Positions 1 through 5,985 of a stretch of DNA of 5,985 nt are shown one piece after another. The DNA is from an uncultured Micrococcales bacterium (lineage in GTDB: Bacteria > Actinomycetota > Actinomycetes > Actinomycetales > Microbacteriaceae). The stretch is from NCBI GenBank assembly GCA_903824455.1, contig CAIJWY010000099.1:1-5985 (forward strand), given 5' to 3'. Both the position numbers and the translations under genes were made by a program. Numbering within the stretch: the stretch's first letter is position 1; every line of letters starts with the position of its first letter. A model generated the notes under the pieces. It was not told the DNA's origin, made no database searches, and saw only the letters and a list, made by a program, of their open reading frames with translations.

Positions 1-827
1 TAAACCGACGCGTCTACATCGGAACCTCTAACCGACTTTATGAATGCGCTGATGATGTCGTAATGGCTATCACCATCGCGGTCATAGCGAACCGGAGTAT
101 CAGTAAGTGCCGTAGCAAAGTCATCCAGGTTGATTACAGCCTGCTCAGCACGAGCCTCTCGCTCCCAAGCTGCAAACGCCAAAGCCTCAAGGAAAGTAAG
201 CGCTCTTCTAGCATCACCCTGTGCCAGACGAACTAATTCAGCCTCGGCGTCGGTATCTATCGAAACCAATCCGGCAAAACCCGATTCATCTGCCAGTGCC
301 CGTTTCACAACCTGTGTGAGATCCTCATCGCTTAGCGCTTTCAGTTGAACGACCAGAGATCTGGATAACAGCGGAGAAATGACCGAAAAGGAGGGGTTCT
401 CAGTGGTTGCAGCAACCAAAGTGACCCAGCCGGCTTCAACCGCAGGCAAAAGCGAATCTTGCTGAGCCTTAGAAAACCTATGAATCTCGTCAAGAAACAG
501 AACAGTCTCGATGTTGTAAAGCTCACCATCGGTTTTGGCTCGTTCAATAACTTCGCGAACTTCCTTTACGCCGGCCGAAATGGCACTCAATTGAACCAAC
601 TTGCGGCCGCTGGCGGAAACCAGCACATTGGTGATTGACGTTTTTCCGGTTCCCGGAGGGCCCCACATCAACAACGACTGCGCTCCCCTGGTTTCAGCAT
701 TCAGTAGTCGAAAGAGTGGCGAGCCAGGCTTAAGGATATCTTGCTGCCCAACTAGATCCTCAACCCGCGTCGGTCGCATGCGCGAAGCCAAAGGCTCACT
801 AAGTTCGAACACGCTCTGCAATCGCAT
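1..827 (-). CDS. rarA: Replication-associated recombination protein A (RarA/MgsA, AAA+ ATPase), 3' end cut by window edge
   Basis: RarA is a cytoplasmic AAA+ ATPase related to clamp loaders and to eukaryotic WRNIP1/Mgs1; it acts at stalled or damaged replication forks. The 275 visible residues run in family order. SEPLASRMRP and VGQQD lie near residues 9-30, Walker A GPPGTGKT at 56-63 and Walker B VLFLDEIHRF at 109-118. Sensor 1 TTEN is at 141-144, an arginine-finger-type SPLLSR at 151-156 and the sensor 2 region GDARRAL at 204-210. RarA-typical YDRDGDSHYDIISAFIKS follows at 248-265. Full-length proteins are about 440 residues, so some 165 C-terminal residues (tetramerisation region) lie outside the window. 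The ATG at 827-825 is the first start after an in-frame TAG, and it keeps the conserved PLASRMRP region; the internal ATG at residue 17 would remove most of it. No Shine-Dalgarno precedes it (see the leaderless promoter). The gene is divergent from the cyclophilin gene. No catalytic residue appears lost. Confidence 0.95.
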   Translation of the reverse strand, partial: MRLQSVFELSEPLASRMRPTRVEDLVGQQDILKPGSPLFRLLNAETRGAQSLLMWGPPGTGKTSITNVLVSASGRKLVQLSAISAGVKEVREVIERAKTDGELYNIETVLFLDEIHRFSKAQQDSLLPAVEAGWVTLVAATTENPSFSVISPLLSRSLVVQLKALSDEDLTQVVKRALADESGFAGLVSIDTDAEAELVRLAQGDARRALTFLEALAFAAWEREARAEQAVINLDDFATALTDTPVRYDRDGDSHYDIISAFIKSVRGSDVDASV

Positions 828-833
828 CTCTCT

Positions 834-839
834 AGGCTA
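834..839 (-). promoter_or_regulatory. Putative -10 element of a leaderless rarA promoter
   Basis: On the minus strand the hexamer TAGCCT matches the actinobacterial -10 pattern TANNNT. It is followed by exactly six bases (AGAGAG) and then the rarA ATG. A start site 7 bases after the hexamer would be the A of the start codon itself, so the mRNA would have no leader. The lack of a clear Shine-Dalgarno sequence fits this. No convincing -35 element lies 16-18 bases upstream; a TTGAGT is present, but about 21 bases away. Leaderless mRNAs are common in actinobacteria. This is a pattern-based prediction only. Confidence 0.4.
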
Positions 840-867
840 CGACACCAATCGTGGAGCAGAACTCAAG

Positions 868-873
868 TAAACT
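868..873 (+). promoter_or_regulatory. Putative -10 element for the ppiB-DUF349 pair
   Basis: TAAACT fits TANNNT and would place transcription start near 880, giving a leader of about 17 bases that still contains the GGAGG ribosome site. No good -35 hexamer is visible at the expected place around 845-850. It lies in the same 69-base divergent region as the rarA promoter candidate, and the two polymerase footprints would overlap. Weak prediction. Confidence 0.25.
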
Positions 874-887
874 AATGCGAGAAAGTT

Positions 888-892
888 GGAGG
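888..892 (+). promoter_or_regulatory. Ribosome binding site that fixes the TTG start of ppiB
   Basis: A strong GGAGG lies four bases before the TTG at 897. An in-frame TAA at 873-875 rules out any start further upstream, and no ATG or GTG occurs in frame between that stop and the TTG. The next candidate, GTG at 912, would be about 19 bases from the site. The TTG is therefore the best start. Confidence 0.7.
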
Positions 893-896
893 AAGC

Positions 897-1646
897 TTGA
901 CCAAGAAAAAAGTGAAACTGTCGAAAGCGGCGGAGGCACGAATAGCCAATTACCAGGCAAAGTCAACTCTGGTTGGTGGTCGCTCGGCGACTCGCAAAAA
1001 GGACAACGTGGTGGCGATTGCTGTTGTAGCCGCATCAATTTTGGTTGCCGTCGCAGCCCAACTCACCTACTTTCACTACGGGCCTGGAATTCCTAAGCCA
1101 ATTCCAAAAGAGACGCCGGTTGCTGCTCCAGATGAATCAATAGCGGAAAATCGCCTTTGGACCGGAGGCATGAGTGTTGCCGGTAAGCCAATTAAGTTCG
1201 AACTTTACGGAGACAAGGCACCCAAGGCAGTAGCAAACTTTGTCGACTTAACCAACAAGGGTTACTTCGAAGACATCAGTTGCCACCGCCTAGTTACTGC
1301 AGGTATTTTTGTGTTGCAATGCGGAGACCCATCTGGAACCGGCACCGGCGGCCCAGGCTACAAATTCGGGCCAGTTGAAAATGCACCGGCCGATGACACT
1401 TACGGTCCGGGAATTCTGGCGATGGCGCGTCAGGGCGGCAACGGCGCCAGTATGGGCTCCCAATTCTTTATCGTCTACGGTGAAAGCGTGATTCCGTCCG
1501 ATAGTGCCGGTGGTTACACCGTTTTCGGAAAGGTCACTTCGAAACTTTCTAGCATCAAAGAAATCGCCGCACTCGGTACCGCCGACGGTAAAACCGACGG
1601 AGCACCTAAAGACAAAGTACTTCTCACTGCAATTTCTGTAAAATAG
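897..1646 (+). CDS. ppiB: Membrane-anchored cyclophilin-type peptidyl-prolyl cis-trans isomerase (PpiB-like)
   Basis: This enzyme catalyses cis-trans isomerisation of Xaa-Pro bonds and probably assists folding of exported proteins. The 249-residue product (TTG start) has a basic cytoplasmic N-terminus (residues 1-36, rich in Lys/Arg) and one hydrophobic segment at about 37-57. A Pro-rich linker spans about 62-80, and a cyclophilin domain about 87-249 should face outside. By alignment to human CypA from memory, Arg55 corresponds to R131 in CHRL, Phe60 to F138, Gln63 to Q141, and Gln111-Phe112-Phe113 to Q189-F190-F191 in GSQFFIVY. The CypA Trp121 position is not Trp and His126 is replaced by Y207, as is usual in bacterial forms. 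The CHRL...VLQCGDP pattern with two cysteines (C129, C142) is the actinobacterial PpiB style; in Mycobacterium tuberculosis ppiB also neighbours relA. The DUF349 gene follows after 29 bases, suggesting an operon. Membrane anchoring is predicted from hydrophobicity only; a cleavable signal is less likely because no clear cleavage site follows. Confidence 0.92.
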   Translation: MTKKKVKLSKAAEARIANYQAKSTLVGGRSATRKKDNVVAIAVVAASILVAVAAQLTYFHYGPGIPKPIPKETPVAAPDESIAENRLWTGGMSVAGKPIKFELYGDKAPKAVANFVDLTNKGYFEDISCHRLVTAGIFVLQCGDPSGTGTGGPGYKFGPVENAPADDTYGPGILAMARQGGNGASMGSQFFIVYGESVIPSDSAGGYTVFGKVTSKLSSIKEIAALGTADGKTDGAPKDKVLLTAISVK

Positions 1647-1675
1647 GCAAGTCCCCAAAATAAGTTAGGTAAAAC

Positions 1676-2893
1676 ATGACCACCACCGAATTCGGTCGCG
1701 TCGACAGCGAGAACAATGTCTACGTAATCGAGCCGAATGGCGAAAGAAAAGTTGGTCAGTACCCTAATGTAACTGCCGAAGAAGCATTGGCTCACTTCAC
1801 GCAGAAGTATGAAGCGCTGGAAGGTGCAGTAAAACTACTCGAGCAGCGGGTTAATAAGAAGGCCGATGCCGATTCAATCAGTAAGGCCGCTGCGAAACTT
1901 ACAATCGACCTAATTGAGCCAAATGTGGTTGGCAACCTTCAAGCTCTCCGCGAACGAGTGCTAACTCTGGCCCCGAGAATTCAAGACCTTTTGAACTCGA
2001 AAAAAGCGGAGAACCAAGAGGCAATTGCCGCAGCTCTTGCCTCCAGAGAGGCCATCGCCGCTAAAGCGGAGGAGATTGCTGCCCGTGACCTTTCAAAGGT
2101 TATCTGGAAAGACCTATCGGCTACCCTAACTGCGCTATTCGAAGAGTGGCAGGCTGCTCAGAAGAATGGACCACGAGTTCCTAAGTCGGAGGCGGATGCC
2201 ATCTGGAAACGCTTCCAGACTGCGCGCAACAAGGTTGAAAGTGCAAAACGAGCATTCTTTGCCGAAGCCGGAACCAAGGCAAAAGCAGCCAAGGCAAACA
2301 AGGATTCAATCGTTAAGAGAGCCGAGGATCTGGTAGCCAAGGGTTCCGATGCAGTTGTTGAGTATCGCAAACTTCTGGACGAATGGAAAGCCGCCGGGAG
2401 AACTAAGAATGACGACGCCCTTTGGGTAAAGTTCAAAGCTGCGGGAGACGCAATCTACGCCGCTAAGAGCGAAAAAATGGCCGTGGTTTCGGCTTCACAG
2501 TCGGAGGCGCTGACCGCGAAATTGGCACTACTCGAAGAAGCCAAAGCAATCGACCCAAACAAGGACCTGGCTGCCGCCAAGCGACTACTGGCAGCTATCC
2601 AAGACCGCTGGGAAAAGGCGGGTCGTGTTTCAAAGAATGACCTTGCAAAGACCGAAGATAAACTTCGCGCCATTGAAACCGTAGTGAAAAATGCGGAACG
2701 AGACCACTGGAAGTCCACTGATCCTGTTGCCAAGGCTCGAAAAGACGACGTGACCATAAAACTAGAAGAGGCGATTGCCAAGCTTGAACGCGAACTGGCC
2801 GGAGCCACCGACAAAAAGAAGATCGCTGAGATTTCAGAAGCAGTTGCCGCTCGAAAGTCTTGGCTAGAAGTTGTCTTAGCTGGAGCTAAGTAG
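1676..2893 (+). CDS. DUF349 domain-containing protein (helical, three repeats)
   Basis: A 405-residue cytoplasmic protein of the DUF349 family, whose biochemical function is not established. There is no signal peptide or membrane segment. Residues 1-30 look like a short beta-rich head (FGRVDSENNVYV). From about 35 on it is almost wholly Ala/Lys/Glu-rich helix, likely coiled coil. Three DUF349 repeats can be aligned by eye: about 153-197 (EEWQAAQ...AIWKRF), 232-266 (DEWKAAGRTKNDDALWVKF) and a more diverged one at 306-349 (DRWEKAGRVSKND, second Trp lost). The ATG at 1676 has a weak AGG six bases upstream. The gene follows ppiB by 29 bases on the same strand and probably shares its transcript. 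A TANNNT hexamer (TAAGTT, 1661-1666) just upstream could give a secondary start, but the support is thin. The stop lies two bases from the stop of the convergent DUF2207 gene. DUF349 proteins next to relA and a cyclophilin gene are usual in this bacterial group (from memory); a functional link to the stringent response is unproven. Confidence 0.9.
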   Translation: MTTTEFGRVDSENNVYVIEPNGERKVGQYPNVTAEEALAHFTQKYEALEGAVKLLEQRVNKKADADSISKAAAKLTIDLIEPNVVGNLQALRERVLTLAPRIQDLLNSKKAENQEAIAAALASREAIAAKAEEIAARDLSKVIWKDLSATLTALFEEWQAAQKNGPRVPKSEADAIWKRFQTARNKVESAKRAFFAEAGTKAKAAKANKDSIVKRAEDLVAKGSDAVVEYRKLLDEWKAAGRTKNDDALWVKFKAAGDAIYAAKSEKMAVVSASQSEALTAKLALLEEAKAIDPNKDLAAAKRLLAAIQDRWEKAGRVSKNDLAKTEDKLRAIETVVKNAERDHWKSTDPVAKARKDDVTIKLEEAIAKLERELAGATDKKKIAEISEAVAARKSWLEVVLAGAK

Positions 2894-2896
2894 CTC
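2875..2896. terminator. Possible bidirectional terminator: two overlapping hairpins on the convergent stop codons
   Basis: Two perfect inverted repeats share bases. Hairpin A is CTTAGC / TGGA loop / GCTAAG at 2875-2890. Hairpin B is GAGCT / AAGT loop / AGCTC at 2883-2896. They cannot form at once. They cover the DUF349 stop codon (2891-2893) and reach the first base of the DUF2207 stop codon (2896-2898), where a terminator serving both convergent genes would be expected. There is no T-run on either strand, so a classic intrinsic terminator is not shown. Confidence 0.3.
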
Positions 2897-4650
2897 TAAA
2901 CACCGCTGCCGCCGCCGCCGCCACCGCCACCGCCAGATGATCCGCCACTAGAAGATCCGCCGGTCGAACTAGCTGCTAGAGATGTGTTGAGAGACTGACT
3001 CAGGTTTGACAAACTGTTTGAAATTGATGATGAGCCGAGGATGAATGCAGGCGCTGCCTGCTGCTCGTATTTCGCAATCAGAACCTTTCCCCATTGCTCT
3101 TGCAATCCCAACATGATTGCCCAGGGTAAGACCTCCTCATAGAGTTTTAGAACTTGATTGCCGGCAATCTCTGAGGTGGTGAGAAGAGCGCCTTTAGGCG
3201 ATTGCAAAAACTCCAGTCGGTCCTTTTCGGCTAATTCGATATACATTTCCATACCCTTGAGGTGGGTGTTCACCGCGATGCCTTTGGAAGAAAATCTGGG
3301 TTTGGCAACAAGCAACCAGTAGGACACACTGAAGATTAGAAAACTCAAAATCGGCGCCGCAACATAACCGGCATCGGTAATTTGATCCAATTGCAAGGCT
3401 GCTGTAATCCAGCAAGCAAATACCCCTAGGGCAAACATGAAAACCAGCGCAGGAAGTCCAAGGGCCCGTTTCTGGAAATAGCCGCCCGCATTGACTTTTT
3501 TACTGTTGCTGGAAATAACTTCGACGACGGCTTTTGCGAAAGCCGCATTCTCGCCATCAGATGCAAAGCTGCCAATCCTAATAGTCGATCCGACTTGAGT
3601 AAAACCTAAGGCAGCAAGATTTGCGGAGTCTTCGACGCCACCTCCAATTCTGCGAAGCAGAAAATCATTACCGGCGCGATCACCAGGTTGAATCTCAATA
3701 AGTTTCTTTATAGCCAACTCAACGATCATGGCTTGTGTTAGATGTGATGTCTTAGAAGCAATGATTCCAGTTTCTATGAGTGATGGGCTCTTAGCTGGTT
3801 GGTACTCCGGGACGATAGTCGATTTTGAAGTTCTGTTGCCAAAGATTCGAAAATATATTGCCCAAGCCAAAACCAGAACGAGTGCCCCTGCCGCAACTTG
3901 ATAGAGGAACATCGCCACTGTTCCCTCGACGCTTGGCCCAACGGTGTTTAGCGCACCCGAACGAAAGGGAATAGCAACGGTCAGATTTTCGCCAGGAGCA
4001 AGATTCTTGGCTGCAAAAGACATCCGATCTTGGCTCAACTGTTTTTCAGAGCAACTCTGGGTGGAGCCAGCCAAACCTTGGTAACAGGAAACCTGATCCA
4101 AAAGTAGATTTTCACGGAATTGCGCGCTCATGGTGATGGTGGCCGACACTCGGCCGAAACTCTGTTGCCAGCCTGTTCCATTTATGTCCCAGTAGAACTC
4201 GTCATTCGCCGACGTTGACTCAAAACCGCGAACTATCCAGGATTGAACGTACCTAATTACGTAAACCTGTCTTCCGTGAACAAATGAGTCGTCACTATCC
4301 TTTATGACGATGTTTGTGAATCCGTCCTCCTGAACAACCTCGAAATCTCGCGGTTTCCCAGACTCATCGACAACCGACTCAACTTGAATGAAACCCGGGT
4401 TGATTCCATAACTTTTTGAGGGGATGCTTCGTTTGATTCCACGGTTCTGATCGGTGTCAGGAAACAGTGCCACTAGTGTTTCCGTTACTCTCATTTCAGG
4501 TCTGTTATCGGCTTCGGCGTTTACCGACAGGTCGTAAACGGCGTCGAAAGACTCAAAACTGAAATCATTTATGTCTGCGGAGGCAGCCTGTGCTGAAAAT
4601 AGTGTGAGAGCGCTAAATAGAATTGCAAATATCTTCGCGACAAGTCTCAT
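2896..4650 (-). CDS. DUF2207 family membrane protein (YciQ-like) with polyglycine C-terminus
   Basis: A 584-residue predicted membrane protein of the DUF2207 family; its molecular role is unknown. A signal peptide covers residues 1 to about 22-25 (Lys/Arg start, hydrophobic core, AQA or ASA cleavage motif). An extracytoplasmic beta-rich domain spans about 26-240, containing FYWDINGTGWQQSFGRV at 152-168 and a cysteine pair, C189 and C200, likely a disulfide. Transmembrane segments lie at about 245-268, 397-420 and 427-448. Between the first two is a cytoplasmic region with a winged-helix-like stretch (MIVELAIKKLIEI, 308-320). The C-terminal part has the family motifs KGMEMYIELAEKDRLEF (465-481) and YEEVLPWAIMLGLQEQWGK (504-522), then a Ser-rich linker and a tail containing nine consecutive glycines. 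Length and layout match the family. The ATG at 4650 is the first start after an in-frame stop and has no Shine-Dalgarno. It lies 52 bases downstream of relA on the same strand, so read-through from relA is possible alongside its own promoter. Family assignment is confident; function is not assigned. Confidence 0.9.
   Translation of the reverse strand: MRLVAKIFAILFSALTLFSAQAASADINDFSFESFDAVYDLSVNAEADNRPEMRVTETLVALFPDTDQNRGIKRSIPSKSYGINPGFIQVESVVDESGKPRDFEVVQEDGFTNIVIKDSDDSFVHGRQVYVIRYVQSWIVRGFESTSANDEFYWDINGTGWQQSFGRVSATITMSAQFRENLLLDQVSCYQGLAGSTQSCSEKQLSQDRMSFAAKNLAPGENLTVAIPFRSGALNTVGPSVEGTVAMFLYQVAAGALVLVLAWAIYFRIFGNRTSKSTIVPEYQPAKSPSLIETGIIASKTSHLTQAMIVELAIKKLIEIQPGDRAGNDFLLRRIGGGVEDSANLAALGFTQVGSTIRIGSFASDGENAAFAKAVVEVISSNSKKVNAGGYFQKRALGLPALVFMFALGVFACWITAALQLDQITDAGYVAAPILSFLIFSVSYWLLVAKPRFSSKGIAVNTHLKGMEMYIELAEKDRLEFLQSPKGALLTTSEIAGNQVLKLYEEVLPWAIMLGLQEQWGKVLIAKYEQQAAPAFILGSSSISNSLSNLSQSLNTSLAASSTGGSSSGGSSGGGGGGGGGSGV
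2908..2934 (-). repeat. Run of nine glycine codons (GGC/GGT trinucleotide tract)
   Basis: Nine consecutive GGN codons, seven GGC and two GGT on the coding strand, lie close to the 3' end of the DUF2207 gene; Ser, Gly and Val codons and the stop follow. Further Gly/Ser codons upstream (about 2935-2960) extend the low-complexity region. Such triplet runs can change length by replication slippage without shifting frame. Polyglycine tails are common in DUF2207 proteins, so the tract is expected for the family. Confidence 0.85.
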
Positions 4651-4656
4651 GGCTAA

Positions 4657-4662
4657 AGACTA
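4657..4662 (-). promoter_or_regulatory. Putative -10 element of a leaderless promoter for the DUF2207 gene
   Basis: On the minus strand TAGTCT (TANNNT) is followed by six bases (TTAGCC) and then the ATG of the DUF2207 gene, the same spacing as at rarA. No Shine-Dalgarno is present; the GGGGG about 14 bases before the ATG is too far and of the wrong form. The -35 region shows no clear hexamer. If active, it would let this gene be expressed apart from relA, which ends only 52 bases upstream. Confidence 0.4.
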
Positions 4663-4702
4663 ACCCCCGATTGTTGTATAGAGACGCGATTAGCCGAGGT
4701 AA

Positions 4703-5985
4703 CTAACTGTTGTTCACTCGATAAACGTCGTAGACCGCGTCGATGCGACGAACCGCATTCAGCAGGTGATCGAGTACCGCCGGGTCACCCATTTCAAAGA
4801 CGAAACGGCTAAGAGCAACTCGGTCGGTTCTGGTTGAAACCGATGCCGACAAAATGTTGACGTGGTGCTCGGCTAGAACTCGCGTGACATCGGAAAGAAG
4901 TCCGCCACGATCGAGAGCCTCGATCTGAATATTCACCAGGAACAGGCTCTTGGTGTTCTCGGCCCAACTCACATCCATGAGTCGCTCTGGTTGCTGCTCC
5001 AAGTCGGTGACGTTCTTACAGTCACTACGGTGCACTGAAACTCCCGACCCCCTGGTCACAAAACCAACAATCTGGTCACCAGGAACGGGGGTGCAACATC
5101 TGGCCAGCTTGACCAAAACATCGTCATCGCCACGCACCAAGACACCTGAGTTACCGCTTCGTTTACGGTCGGCACTGATGTTTTTAGTCATCAGTTCAAA
5201 TGGCTCAGAGCTGTCTTCTTCATCGATGATTGCGGCGGTGAGCTTTTCAACAACCGACTGCGCCGAGATGTGGTTCTCCCCCACGGCTGCATATAGTGAC
5301 TCAACGTCTCCGTAGCGAAGGTCGTGGGCGAGCTTCACGATTCCATCGGCGGCTAGAAGCTTTTGTAGCGGCAGGTTTTGCTTACGCATGGCCTTAACGA
5401 TTAGTTCTTTACCGGACTCCACAGCGCCATCACGACGCTCGTTGGAGAACCACTGCTTAATCTTTGCCCTGGCCCTTGAAGACGCCACGAAATTAAGCCA
5501 GTCTTGACTAGGAGCCGCGTCTACTGATTTGGAAGTAAATATCTCAACCACATCACCCGAGTGCAGTTGCGATTCCAGTGGCACCAGGCGGCCGTTGACC
5601 TTAGCGCCCATGGTCCGATGCCCTACATCGGTGTGAATCGTGTAAGCAAAGTCAACCGGTGTGGCTCCGCTAGGAAGACCAACTACCTTGCCCTTAGGTG
5701 TGAATACGTAAACATCCTTTGCGCCGATTTCAAAGCGAAGCGAGTCGAGGAATTCAGCAGGATCCTGAGTTTCTGATTGCCAGTCGGAAAGGTGTTTCAG
5801 CCAAACCATGTCCTCTTCGCCAGCGACCGATGTGTCACCAGACTGCTCTTTGTACTTCCAGTGAGCAGCAACACCGTACTCGGCCCGTTGGTGCATCTCG
5901 TGAGTTCTGATTTGAATCTCAACCGGGCGACCGTTCGGACCTATCACAGTAGTGTGAAGAGATTGATAAAGGTTGAATTTTGGCA
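4703..5985 (-). CDS. relA: RelA/SpoT-type (p)ppGpp synthetase/hydrolase, 5' part cut by window edge
   Basis: Long RSH enzymes make (p)ppGpp from ATP and GDP/GTP and, in actinobacteria, usually also hydrolyse it; they drive the stringent response on starved ribosomes. The window holds the last 426 residues. The end of the synthetase domain is at the start: KFNLYQSLHTTVIGP (fragment residues 2-16), then RPVEIQIRTHEMHQRAEYG and AAHWKYK (19-45). A TGS domain follows at about 91-152 (VYVFTPKGKVVGLPSGATPV). A helical region includes WLNFVASSRARAKIKQWF (162-179). A zinc-finger/RIS region spans about 281-324 (LARCCTPVPGDQIVGF with two Cys, then H318 and C322), and the C-terminal ACT domain about 347-423 (DRGGLLSDVTRVLAEHHVNI). 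About 330 N-terminal residues, with the HD hydrolase and the synthetase core, are missing, so whether it is bifunctional cannot be read here. The frame is open through base 5985; a GTG at 5947 is internal and not the start. The DUF2207 gene follows after 52 bases. Confidence 0.96.
   Translation of the reverse strand, partial: PKFNLYQSLHTTVIGPNGRPVEIQIRTHEMHQRAEYGVAAHWKYKEQSGDTSVAGEEDMVWLKHLSDWQSETQDPAEFLDSLRFEIGAKDVYVFTPKGKVVGLPSGATPVDFAYTIHTDVGHRTMGAKVNGRLVPLESQLHSGDVVEIFTSKSVDAAPSQDWLNFVASSRARAKIKQWFSNERRDGAVESGKELIVKAMRKQNLPLQKLLAADGIVKLAHDLRYGDVESLYAAVGENHISAQSVVEKLTAAIIDEEDSSEPFELMTKNISADRKRSGNSGVLVRGDDDVLVKLARCCTPVPGDQIVGFVTRGSGVSVHRSDCKNVTDLEQQPERLMDVSWAENTKSLFLVNIQIEALDRGGLLSDVTRVLAEHHVNILSASVSTRTDRVALSRFVFEMGDPAVLDHLLNAVRRIDAVYDVYRVNNS

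Noticed and set aside
601..870. Open frame of 89 codons on the plus strand across the rarA 5' end
   Set aside because: It is antisense to the Walker A region of rarA, which is clearly the coding frame.
1290..1658. Open frame of 122 codons on the minus strand opposite ppiB
   Set aside because: It lies wholly inside the well-supported cyclophilin gene, has no recognisable domain and has a Cys/Trp/Arg-rich composition typical of antisense frames.
2455..2814. Open frame of 119 codons on the minus strand opposite the DUF349 gene
   Set aside because: Its Ser/Ala/Phe-rich composition is what results from reading Ala/Lys/Glu codons in reverse; no motif or ribosome site supports it.
4651..4695. Inverted repeat GGCTAA (4651-4656) / TTAGCC (4690-4695) between relA and the DUF2207 gene, considered as a relA terminator or operator
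   Set aside because: Only six base pairs with a 33-base loop and no T-run, and one arm lies in the start region of the next gene; likely chance.
4950..5315. Open frame of 121 codons on the plus strand opposite relA
   Set aside because: It is entirely antisense to the conserved zinc-finger and ACT regions of relA, is Ser/Thr/Pro-rich, and resembles no family.
5945..5947. GTG considered as the relA start
   Set aside because: It sits inside the conserved synthetase motif (YQSLHTTVIGP), and the frame stays open with family-typical residues to the right edge.
1..5985. Search for CRISPR repeats, tRNA, insertion sequences, attachment sites and defence or phage genes
   Set aside because: Nothing was seen: five housekeeping-type genes occupy nearly the whole window and the intergenic gaps are 69, 29, 2 and 52 bases.

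Overview
This looks like ordinary core chromosome of a high-GC Gram-positive bacterium (Actinomycetota). The best fit is a small-genome member of Microbacteriaceae of the freshwater Rhodoluna/Aquiluna kind. That placement is inference. It rests on the protein families, the actinobacterial form of the cyclophilin, base composition near one half G+C by eye (low for the phylum), and gene order recalled from relatives. The window carries five protein-coding genes packed almost end to end. No tRNA, rRNA, CRISPR, insertion sequence or phage gene is visible, and no gene-free stretch exceeds 70 bases.

Layout, left to right. (1) The first 275 codons of rarA (replication-associated AAA+ ATPase) lie on the minus strand and run off the left edge. 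(2) After a 69-base divergent intergenic region come two plus-strand genes, 29 bases apart and probably co-transcribed: a membrane-anchored cyclophilin-type peptidyl-prolyl isomerase (PpiB-like) and a helical DUF349-repeat protein. (3) Convergent to these, with only two bases between the stop codons, is a minus-strand DUF2207 membrane protein with a signal peptide, three membrane segments and a polyglycine tail. (4) Upstream of it on the minus strand is the 3' part of relA, the long RelA/SpoT (p)ppGpp enzyme, which runs off the right edge.

The genes cover separate housekeeping jobs: stalled-fork processing (RarA), folding of exported proteins (PpiB), the stringent response (RelA), and two families of poorly known function (DUF349, DUF2207). 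The relA/DUF349/ppiB/rarA neighbourhood is familiar from actinobacteria, so the DUF2207 gene is the likeliest lineage-specific element.

No undescribed biological system is evident. The points worth a second look are modest. Two genes (rarA and DUF2207) show the same TANNNT-N6-ATG arrangement, which predicts leaderless transcripts. The rarA and ppiB promoters should overlap. Two mutually exclusive hairpins sit exactly on the convergent stop codons. A GGN codon run lies near the end of the DUF2207 gene.
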